Below are positions 15,578 to 22,888 of a stretch of 64,000 bases of DNA, piece by piece. Positions within the stretch are counted from its first letter, which is position 1, and every line of letters starts with the position of its first letter. Source of the stretch: an uncultured Lachnospiraceae bacterium (GTDB taxonomy: Bacteria > Bacillota > Clostridia > Lachnospirales > Lachnospiraceae); assembly GCA_910578335.1 (NCBI GenBank), contig CAJTPU010000018.1, forward strand, positions 1 to 64,000. The letters are read 5' to 3'. The position numbers and the translations under genes were made by a program. The notes beneath the pieces are model-generated. The model saw only the letters and a list, made by a program, of their open reading frames with translations. It did not search any database and was not told where the DNA came from.

Positions 15578-16561
15578 TTATTTATTTTTTGCTTCATAGA
15601 GCGCCGCCATTTTCCGTATACGCCCATACATCTCTTCTCTTGCTCCCTTGGGCGCGATTATCTCCGCGGCGCTGCCAAAAGAAAGAAGCAGCCCCCAAAA
15701 CCAGTCGTCCTGTACCCAGTCCAACTTTATCAGAAAACTGCCATCCTCTAAAACAGTAATTTCCTCTTCTTCAAAACGGTCGTAAACACGGTAAGCCTCC
15801 GACTTCGCAATGCGAACTTCCAATACCGCCGCCTTATCTGCCGCCCTTTTGTCAACCACTTTTACGGCGTCATCAGCCCATGACTTTTCGTGCGGCTTTT
15901 CCTCATCATTCGGTACGGTCTCTTCCTGCGGCTCTGCCTCCATGTACCGCCCTGCCTCCAAAGCAAAGCTCTCCGGGCGTACTTCTATTCTTTTCATCCG
16001 CAGAAGCTTAAAAAGCCGCATAGCCTTCCTGTCTCTGCAGAAAGCACGGAGATACCATGTGTACTCTTTAAATAAAAGCTGCACCGGCTCCACCGTTCTT
16101 TGGCTCATCTCTCCATTCTGTCCGTAATAATCAAAGCAGAGCACTCTATTCTCTAAAATGGCGCGCCTGACGTCCTCAAAAAGTGCCTGATGCTTACCGC
16201 TCCAGTCTGAAAAATCAATGGCTATCCAGTTGGGCGGCTGCACTTTAAAAAAATCCCCCAGCCTTTTAAAGGTATCCTGCTCTTTTTCTGCTCCAACCTC
16301 CTCCAGGCTCTTAAGCGCCGCCAGTATCTGCTTCTGCTCCTCCTCCGTCACCATCAGTCTGTCCAGCACAAACTGCTCCATCAGGCTGATACCGCCATTT
16401 TTTCCCTTTCTGGCGTATACCGGCACCCCAATCATGCTGAGAGCTTCTATGTCGCGGTAAATTGTCCGCACCGATACCTCATAACGCGCCGCAAGCTCTG
16501 CCGCCGTTATATTTTTCTTTTTCATCAGTAAGTATACGATACCAAGACGACGATTTAACAA
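15578..16561 (-). CDS. YafY-like HTH/WYL-domain transcriptional regulator
   Basis: A 327-residue protein with an N-terminal HTH_11 domain (LLMKKKNITAAELAARYEVSVRTIYRDIEAL), a middle WYL domain (about 135-225, containing the WYLRAFC motif) and a C-terminal WCX-like region. WYL domains sense ligands, often nucleic acid or nucleotides. The start is TTG at 16561 with AGGAGG 6 bases upstream. It overlaps the stop codon region of the upstream histidine kinase by 7 bases, so the two are translationally coupled and may act in one pathway. Confidence 0.88.
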   Translation of the reverse strand: MLNRRLGIVYLLMKKKNITAAELAARYEVSVRTIYRDIEALSMIGVPVYARKGKNGGISLMEQFVLDRLMVTEEEQKQILAALKSLEEVGAEKEQDTFKRLGDFFKVQPPNWIAIDFSDWSGKHQALFEDVRRAILENRVLCFDYYGQNGEMSQRTVEPVQLLFKEYTWYLRAFCRDRKAMRLFKLLRMKRIEVRPESFALEAGRYMEAEPQEETVPNDEEKPHEKSWADDAVKVVDKRAADKAAVLEVRIAKSEAYRVYDRFEEEEITVLEDGSFLIKLDWVQDDWFWGLLLSFGSAAEIIAPKGAREEMYGRIRKMAALYEAKNK

Positions 16562-18666
16562 GAGCCGCCTCCTTCAGTTACCTTTTCAATAAACTCCAGT
16601 AACTGTGGCATATTGACGGGCTTTGCCAGATGTTCGTTCATACCGCTTTCCTTCGACATCCTTCTGTCTTCGTCAAAGGTGTTGGCAGAAAGAGCCGCAA
16701 TCGGAATTCGGGAAAGCGCAGGATTGTCCAACGCCCTGATGGCTCTTGCCGCCTGATACCCATCCATAACAGGCATTTGAATATCCATCAGTACCAGTGC
16801 ATATTCCCCGGGCTTCGACTGCTTTACCTTCTCCACGCCAATCGCGCCGTTTACTGCGGTATCCACCAAAAATCCGGCATCCTGAAGCAATTCCACCTCT
16901 ATCTCCAAATTGATTTCATTGTCCTCCACCAAAAGCAGTTTCTTTTGTTCCTTCATCTTTGACACGGCAGGCTCTTCCATGCAATTACATTGCTGCCCCT
17001 CCTTAATTTTGAAATGAAAGGTTACGGTAAAGCAGCTTCCTTTTCCCTCCGCGCTTTGTACATCTATGGTTCCTCCCATCATATCAACCAGATTTTTGAT
17101 AATGGTCAGCCCCAGACCCGTACCGTATATACCGCTTAAGGTTGTGTTGCGCTGCCGCTCAAACGGCTCATACATATGCTGCATAAAGCTTTCACTAATT
17201 CCAATACCGTTGTCTGTCACTGTAAACTGATATGCCGCCAGACCATTTGGCAGCTCCCGCAATTCCGCCGCCTTTATCTCAACTCTGCCGCCCGCCTCGG
17301 TGTACTTAACCGCATTTCTGCACAGCCGTACCAAAATCTGCTTCAGCTTTTGCGCATCCGTGTAGACATGCATATGCTTTAAACCTGATATATCCATTGA
17401 AAACGCAATGTCCTTTGCCGATGCGCGGACAAGTATAGAGCGCTGTACCTCCTGCACAATCTCCGGCAGGCTGCTCACTTCCTCCACCACCTGAACCGCT
17501 CCGGATTCCATTCGGGATATCTCCAGCACGTCATTTAAAAGCCTGAGAAGCTGGTTGCCGGAAGCCTCTATCATATCCAGATATCCTTTTACCCTGCCCG
17601 CATCATCCAGATTCTTTTGTGCAAGCGTTGTAAAACCTATAATTGCATTCATCGGTGTCCTGATATCATGGGACATATTGGAGAGAAAGGAATTTTTAGC
17701 AATATTGGCAGACTTTGACTGCTCTAACGCTTCACAAAGTATTTGATTCTGCTCCATCTCATGCCGAATCTCTTCATTGACGCTGCGGTACCCCAGAATA
17801 ATCTGTGAAACATGCTCCTCACTGCCTACATTGATAACACAAAGCTGCAGGTATTCCATTACGCCCTGATTGAGAGTACGGTAATTGAGGCGAAACCTTC
17901 TGTTTTCCGAAAGCCGCTCACGAATATATTCCGGCGTCACCGCTCTCGCCACCTTTTCCCTGTCCTCTGGAAGCACCCACAGCTCCAGATATTCCTTGTC
18001 AAACCCTTTATATTCCTGTATCTGATATTCATCCTGAAATCTAGACGCAAAACGGTAGCTTATCCGGTATGCCTGTATCTGATTCTGGTCCAAATCCGCG
18101 TAAAAGACCGAATCAAAGTCCAGCGTAAGACCTTCTATCATGGCTAACCGCCGCAGGTATTCTTCATTGATGGTCTTCAGCTTTTCCCTCTGTATCTTCT
18201 TCTTTTCCGTGGCATCTCCCACAAATACATAGAACAAATCACCCGCCACTTTATCGCGGATAAAGTGGCCGTAGTCCTCAATCCAGCGTATTTCTCCCTT
18301 TTTGTCAATAATGCGGTACTCCACGTAGTCCAAATCATACTTGCTTTGCGCAATTTGCTCCCTGATGCTTTGCTCCACCGCCTGATAATCCCCGGTATGC
18401 ACCATCCCTTGAAAGGTGCCTCCTGTCAAAGCTTTGAACTCCTCCTCCGTCTCACAGCCAAAAATACGGAAAAGCGCTTTATTGGCATACAAAATTTCCT
18501 CTTTTTCATCTGCGCGGTAAATAAAAAAACCGCCTGGCATCTCATCTATTATCCGCTTGGCAGGGTCTGCCTTACAAAACTGTTTCGCATCCTCTGCACT
18601 CCCCCCATCCGGTATAGATAATATGTACTCTGTTAACGTACTGTCAAAACTCTTGAAATCGCTCAT
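16555..18666 (-). CDS. cytosolic hybrid histidine kinase (PAS-HisKA-HATPase-REC)
   Basis: A 703-residue sensor without transmembrane segments. A PAS domain lies at about 40-155 (VEYRIIDKKGEIRWIEDYGHF, ending FVGDATEKKK), a second PAS-like region at 180-300, HisKA with the phospho-accepting His333 in SNMSHDIRTPMN, HATPase_c at about 440-555 (DNGIGI, GTGLGL), and a receiver domain at 575-703 with Asp628 in LMDIQMPVMDG and Lys in HLAKPV. The phosphorelay would end on its own receiver or pass to an unseen protein, since no response regulator or HPt gene is adjacent. The next gene, a WYL regulator, overlaps its end. The signal is unknown. Confidence 0.92.
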   Translation of the reverse strand: MSDFKSFDSTLTEYILSIPDGGSAEDAKQFCKADPAKRIIDEMPGGFFIYRADEKEEILYANKALFRIFGCETEEEFKALTGGTFQGMVHTGDYQAVEQSIREQIAQSKYDLDYVEYRIIDKKGEIRWIEDYGHFIRDKVAGDLFYVFVGDATEKKKIQREKLKTINEEYLRRLAMIEGLTLDFDSVFYADLDQNQIQAYRISYRFASRFQDEYQIQEYKGFDKEYLELWVLPEDREKVARAVTPEYIRERLSENRRFRLNYRTLNQGVMEYLQLCVINVGSEEHVSQIILGYRSVNEEIRHEMEQNQILCEALEQSKSANIAKNSFLSNMSHDIRTPMNAIIGFTTLAQKNLDDAGRVKGYLDMIEASGNQLLRLLNDVLEISRMESGAVQVVEEVSSLPEIVQEVQRSILVRASAKDIAFSMDISGLKHMHVYTDAQKLKQILVRLCRNAVKYTEAGGRVEIKAAELRELPNGLAAYQFTVTDNGIGISESFMQHMYEPFERQRNTTLSGIYGTGLGLTIIKNLVDMMGGTIDVQSAEGKGSCFTVTFHFKIKEGQQCNCMEEPAVSKMKEQKKLLLVEDNEINLEIEVELLQDAGFLVDTAVNGAIGVEKVKQSKPGEYALVLMDIQMPVMDGYQAARAIRALDNPALSRIPIAALSANTFDEDRRMSKESGMNEHLAKPVNMPQLLEFIEKVTEGGGSC

Positions 18667-18753
18667 TCTTTTTCTCCCCCGGACGACCTTGCCTTTATCA
18701 TCATACCACCTTTGCCGGCTTCTGTCAGCATTTTCGTTCTTTCAGCCTTACTT

Positions 18754-19776
18754 TTATGCATCCTCACGCTCTGCAAAGCTTATATAATCTTCATAATTCT
18801 TTGCAAGCAGCTTCGGCGTATCCAGTCCGTAGGGACACTTTTTCATACATTGGTTACAATGTATGCAGTTCTCAATCTTTTTCATTTTTTCCCGCCAGCC
18901 GGCGCTCAGATAGCCCTCCTGCGGAGCGCGGCGCAGAAGCAGGCTCATGCGCGCACAATTGTTAATTTCAATACCTGCCGGACACGGCATACAGTACCCG
19001 CAGCCCCTGCAGAAATCACCGGAAAGCTGCGCTTTATCCTGCTCTATTTTTTGAAGTATCTCCTCCGTCATCACAGGCGGGTTTTTCTGGCAGGAGATAA
19101 ATTCGTCCAGCTCGCTCTCCCGCTGTATCCCCCAGATGGGCGCCACATTGTCAAACTGTGCAAGGTAGGCGTAAGCCGCCGCTGCATCCGTAATCAAACC
19201 GCCCGACAATGCCTTCATGGCAATAAATCCCATGTTTTCCTTCCGGCACGCTTCCACAAGCTTCACTTCCTCCTCGGAAGCAAGGTAAGAAAACGGAAAC
19301 TGCAGCGTTTCATACAATCCCGAGGCAACTGCCTCCTTTGCCACCGAAAGTCTGTGGTTTGTAATACCGATATGCCGGATTTTGCCCTGACGCACCGCTT
19401 TTTCCATCGCCTCATACAGCCCGGTTCCGTCCTCCGGTCTGGGGCAGAATGCCGGATTATGGAACTGGTAAATATCAATGTAATCTGTTTTCAGCAGCGT
19501 CAGGCTGGTATCCAAATCCTTCCAAAACTGCTCCGCGTCCTCCGCGCCGGTCTTGGTACTGATAACAATTTTATCCCTTACGCCGGCAAACGCCTCTCCC
19601 AGCTTCTCCTCGCTGTCCGTATACCAGCGCGCCGTGTCAAAATAATCAAATCCATTGTCAAAAGCCTTCTGTAACAGGTAAACAGCTTCCTTTTTGCTGA
19701 TTCTCTGTATCGGAAGCGCTCCAAATCCATTCTTGCAGACCCGCAGTCCGCTTCTTCCTAAAACGACCGTCTCCAT
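18754..19776 (-). CDS. aldo/keto reductase with C-terminal 4Fe-4S domain
   Basis: A 340-residue fusion of an aldo/keto reductase barrel (about 1-240: VLGRSGLRV, YFDTARWYTDSE, IVISTKTG) and a ferredoxin-like tail with CRGCGYCMPCPAGI and CIHCNQCMKKCPYG. These give eight Cys for two 4Fe-4S clusters. The family is common in anaerobes and is presumed to reduce aldehydes or ketones with electrons from NAD(P)H or ferredoxin; substrates are not assigned. It lies 87 bases upstream of the histidine-kinase gene on the same strand and could share its transcript. It resembles, but is not identical to, the reductase at 28.4 kb. Confidence 0.9.
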   Translation of the reverse strand: METVVLGRSGLRVCKNGFGALPIQRISKKEAVYLLQKAFDNGFDYFDTARWYTDSEEKLGEAFAGVRDKIVISTKTGAEDAEQFWKDLDTSLTLLKTDYIDIYQFHNPAFCPRPEDGTGLYEAMEKAVRQGKIRHIGITNHRLSVAKEAVASGLYETLQFPFSYLASEEEVKLVEACRKENMGFIAMKALSGGLITDAAAAYAYLAQFDNVAPIWGIQRESELDEFISCQKNPPVMTEEILQKIEQDKAQLSGDFCRGCGYCMPCPAGIEINNCARMSLLLRRAPQEGYLSAGWREKMKKIENCIHCNQCMKKCPYGLDTPKLLAKNYEDYISFAEREDA

Positions 19777-19820
19777 AATATCCTCTCCCCTCCCTTTTGG
19801 CTATTGTATCACAGTTTCAC

Positions 19821-19848
19821 TTGAAAACATAGAAAAATATGGTATAAT
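19821..19848 (+). promoter_or_regulatory. extended -10 promoter of the MFS gene
   Basis: TTGAAA (19821-19826), 16 bases, TATAAT (19843-19848) preceded by TGG, an extended -10. The start point would be near 19855, about 50 bases before the ATG. Confidence 0.7.
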
Positions 19849-19904
19849 CTCGCAAGAGATGATATCGCATCGGACAAATCCGGATGCCATCGGAGGCATA
19901 TTTT

Positions 19905-21104
19905 ATGAAAAATTATAACAAAACCCTTTTTGCCTGCTTTACCGGTTACATCATACAAGCCATTATCAATAATTTTGCGCCGCTTCTGTTTTTGACCTTT
20001 CAGAGCAGCTACGGCATTCCCCTGTCACAAATTACGCTGCTTGTCACCTTTAACTTTGGCATACAGCTTGTGATAGACTTACTGTCCGCCGGCTTGATTG
20101 ATAAAATCGGTTATCAGCACTCTATGCTGGCAGCCCACGTCTTCTGTGCGGCGGGGCTTTTGTTTATGACTGTCCTGCCTGAAATACTCCCCGACGCCTT
20201 TGCGGGGCTTTTACTTTCCATCACGGTATATGCCGTAGGCGGCGGACTTTTGGAGGTTCTGGCAAGTCCTATTGTGGAGAACTGCCCGACGGACAACAAA
20301 GAAAAGGCGATGAGCCTGCTTCATTCCTTCTACTGCTGGGGGCATGTCGGCGTCGTGCTGCTCTCTACCCTGTTTTTTAAAATCTTTGGCATTGGAAACT
20401 GGAAAGTTCTCACCGTTATCTGGGCTCTCCTTCCCATTCTCAATTTCATTTTGTTTCTCAAGGCTCCCTTTCCCGAGGCAGACAGTGGCAAAGAAAACAG
20501 CCTTCCCGTTAAAAATCTGGTGACACAGCGGCTCTTCTGGATTCTGATGCTCCTTATGCTCTGCGCCGGTGCCTGTGAGCAGGCAGTCAGCCAATGGGCA
20601 TCTACTTTTGCTGAAAAAGGTCTGGGTATCAGTAAAACAGCCGGCGATTTGGCAGGTCCCATGCTTTTTGCCATTCTGATGGGAACGGCAAGGCTGATTT
20701 ACGGCAAGTGGGGAGACAAAATAAATTTAAACCAATTTATGCGCCTGAGCGGATTTCTCTGCCTTTTCTCCTATCTGATTATCTCCCTGTCGCCCCATCC
20801 CGTCTTCGGGCTTTTGGGCTGCGGTATATGCGGTCTTTCAGTCGGCATACTCTGGCCCGGCACCTTCAGCATGGCGGCGGCAAATATACGCGGCGGCGGT
20901 ACCGCCATGTTTGCCTTTCTTGCCCTTGCAGGCGATTTGGGCTGTATGAGCGGTCCTACTTTTGTCGGCTTCGTGTCAGGAGCCTTTGGAGACAATTTAA
21001 AAATCGGAATTTTTGCGGCGGTGATTTTTCCCCTGCTTCTGCTTGCAGGGCTATACGCCAAAAACGCTGTTGTCAAAAAACTAACAAACAGTAAGCTTCC
21101 GTAA
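19905..21104 (+). CDS. MFS transporter, FHS/sugar-type
   Basis: A 399-residue protein with twelve membrane segments. The N-terminus (TLFACFTGYIIQAIINNFAPLLF) and the motif LHSFYCWGHVGVV in the middle recall FHS-type sugar or nucleoside symporters of the major facilitator superfamily. The substrate is unknown. GGAGG 8 bases before the ATG at 19905 decides the start over an in-frame ATG at 19884. It stands alone, divergent from the aldo/keto reductase. Confidence 0.84.
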   Translation: MKNYNKTLFACFTGYIIQAIINNFAPLLFLTFQSSYGIPLSQITLLVTFNFGIQLVIDLLSAGLIDKIGYQHSMLAAHVFCAAGLLFMTVLPEILPDAFAGLLLSITVYAVGGGLLEVLASPIVENCPTDNKEKAMSLLHSFYCWGHVGVVLLSTLFFKIFGIGNWKVLTVIWALLPILNFILFLKAPFPEADSGKENSLPVKNLVTQRLFWILMLLMLCAGACEQAVSQWASTFAEKGLGISKTAGDLAGPMLFAILMGTARLIYGKWGDKINLNQFMRLSGFLCLFSYLIISLSPHPVFGLLGCGICGLSVGILWPGTFSMAAANIRGGGTAMFAFLALAGDLGCMSGPTFVGFVSGAFGDNLKIGIFAAVIFPLLLLAGLYAKNAVVKKLTNSKLP

Positions 21105-21136
21105 AGCGAAAGTCAGAAAACTATTTGGGGATTTTC

Positions 21137-21165
21137 TTGAAAATTACAGGCATACATTATACAAT
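21137..21165 (+). promoter_or_regulatory. promoter of the HerA-like gene
   Basis: TTGAAA (21137-21142), 17 bases, TACAAT (21160-21165). This is a good sigma-A match about 55 bases before the ATG. Confidence 0.65.
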
Positions 21166-21219
21166 ACAGATATGTACATTTGAAAAACACGCCGCACGAC
21201 GGCAGAATGAGAGGATACT

Positions 21220-22797
21220 ATGTATCAGGACAATAAAATCTGGATTGGAAGCGCAGGCAGCAAAAAAGTACATATTTACCCCAAAATGGCAAACCGCCAC
21301 GGCATGATAGCCGGAGCCACCGGAACCGGAAAGACTGTTTCCCTGAAGGTACTGGCAGAATCCTTTAGCAACTGCGGCGTACCGGTTTTCCTTGCCGACG
21401 TCAAAGGCGATTTATCCGGTATTTGTAAGGATGGCGTGGAAAACGAAAGCCTAGCGCAGCGAATCGACGCGCTAGGACTGATGGAGGAAGGCTTCTGCTT
21501 CCTCGGCTGCCCGACTACCTTTTGGGATATTTACGGGGAAAAGGGACTGCCTTTAAGAACTACCATTTCTGAAATGGGACCACTGCTCCTTGCCAAAATC
21601 ATGGGACTGAACGACACGCAGACCTCTATTCTGTCCATCACCTTTAAGATTGCGGATGACGAAGAGCTTCTGCTCATTGATACCAAGGACTTACGCTCCA
21701 TGCTGCAGTATGTAGGGGAAAATGCCAAAGAATATACCCTGCGCTACGGCAATATCTCCACTGCCAGCTTGGGCGCCATCACAAGAGCCCTGACCGCTTT
21801 AGAGAGCGAAGGCGGAGAGCTGTTTTTTGGCGAGCCGGCGCTCAATATCTGCGACTGGTTCTCTACAGACACAAGCGGGCGTGGCATGGTACATATTTTA
21901 GACTGTCAAAGACTGATAAATAATCCGACCATGTACTCCACATTTATGCTCTGGCTGATGTCCGAGCTGTTCGAAACCCTGCCCGAGGCAGGCGACTTAG
22001 AAAAACCTCGTATGGTATTCTTCTTCGACGAAGCACACCTTTTATTTGACAACGCCTCCAAAGAGCTTTTGGGAAAGGTGGAGCAGGTAGTCAAGCTTAT
22101 CCGCTCTAAAGGCGTAGGTATTTATTTTATCACACAGAACCCAAAGGATATTCCCAACGGCGTATTGAGCCAGCTAGGCAATAAAATCCAACATGCCCTT
22201 CACGCCTACACGCCTTCAGAGCAGAAGGCGGCAAAAGCATGTGCACAGTCCTTCCGTGAAAATCCTGCATTTGATACCTATGACACCCTGCTGCAGCTCG
22301 GTATCGGAGAAGCGCTGGTGTCCGTTCTGGACGAAAGCGGTATTCCTACCATGGTAGAGAAGTGTACCATTCTTCCTCCGCAAAGCCTGATGAGCACCAT
22401 AGACGGCAAAGAGCGGGAAAGGCAGATTCAAAACCACCTGTTGTATGTCCGTTATTCCCAGACAGAGGACAGGGATTCCGCCTATGAATTTCTACAGCGC
22501 AAATTTCTCGCCGACGCAGAAAATGAACGGGCGGCAAAAGAAGCCGCCGCCATCCAGAAGCAGCGTTTAAGAGAAGAAGCCGCCGCCAAAAAGGAAGCTG
22601 AAAAGAGAGAAGCCGCCAAAAACAAACAGATAAAATCTGCTGCCAAGAGCGTTGCAAGCAGCGCTGCCGGTACCATAGGACGAGAACTCGGCAACACCTT
22701 GGGCTCCTCCATCGGCGGCAAATTCGGCAAAAAACTGGGAGGCAACGTAGGAGCCTCCCTTGGACGCGGTATTTTGAGCACTTTATTCAAGAAATAA
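21220..22797 (+). CDS. HerA-like ATPase (DUF853 / helicase HerA-like)
   Basis: A 525-residue P-loop ATPase of the HerA/FtsK superfamily, DUF853 branch. Walker A is GATGTGKTVS (about 31-40) and Walker B is MVFFFDEAHLLF (about 265-276), with the sensor-like FITQNPKDIP after it. The tail (about 430-525) is an Ala/Lys/Glu-rich coiled coil followed by a Gly-rich GTIGRELGNTLGSSIGG segment. HerA proteins are hexameric DNA translocases, usually paired with a NurA nuclease. No nuclease gene is next to this one, and the cellular role of the DUF853 branch is not established. Confidence 0.85.
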   Translation: MYQDNKIWIGSAGSKKVHIYPKMANRHGMIAGATGTGKTVSLKVLAESFSNCGVPVFLADVKGDLSGICKDGVENESLAQRIDALGLMEEGFCFLGCPTTFWDIYGEKGLPLRTTISEMGPLLLAKIMGLNDTQTSILSITFKIADDEELLLIDTKDLRSMLQYVGENAKEYTLRYGNISTASLGAITRALTALESEGGELFFGEPALNICDWFSTDTSGRGMVHILDCQRLINNPTMYSTFMLWLMSELFETLPEAGDLEKPRMVFFFDEAHLLFDNASKELLGKVEQVVKLIRSKGVGIYFITQNPKDIPNGVLSQLGNKIQHALHAYTPSEQKAAKACAQSFRENPAFDTYDTLLQLGIGEALVSVLDESGIPTMVEKCTILPPQSLMSTIDGKERERQIQNHLLYVRYSQTEDRDSAYEFLQRKFLADAENERAAKEAAAIQKQRLREEAAAKKEAEKREAAKNKQIKSAAKSVASSAAGTIGRELGNTLGSSIGGKFGKKLGGNVGASLGRGILSTLFKK

Positions 22798-22808
22798 TAT
22801 ATTCTGTC

Positions 22809-22868
22809 AGGGCTGTCGCGCCAAGAAAAATATTCTTGTATATGCAATCTTAGCGACAGCCCTCCTTT
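22809..22868 (+). terminator. long-stem terminator after the HerA-like gene
   Basis: AGGGCTGTCGC (22809-22819) pairs with GCGACAGCCCT (22853-22863), and the loop contains a second hairpin CAAGAA/TTCTTG. A short CCTTTTG tract follows. The convergent HD-GYP gene ends at 22889, so it may serve both. Confidence 0.65.
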
Positions 22869-22888
22869 TGTGAAAACCCTCTGAAAAT

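Noticed and set aside
18712..19674. Plus-strand open frame of 320 codons
   Set aside because: It lies opposite a clear Fe-S aldo/keto reductase, has no ribosome site and an unlikely residue composition.
22809..22863. Riboswitch or small RNA at the nested hairpins after the HerA-like gene
   Set aside because: Its place directly behind a stop codon between convergent genes fits a terminator better.
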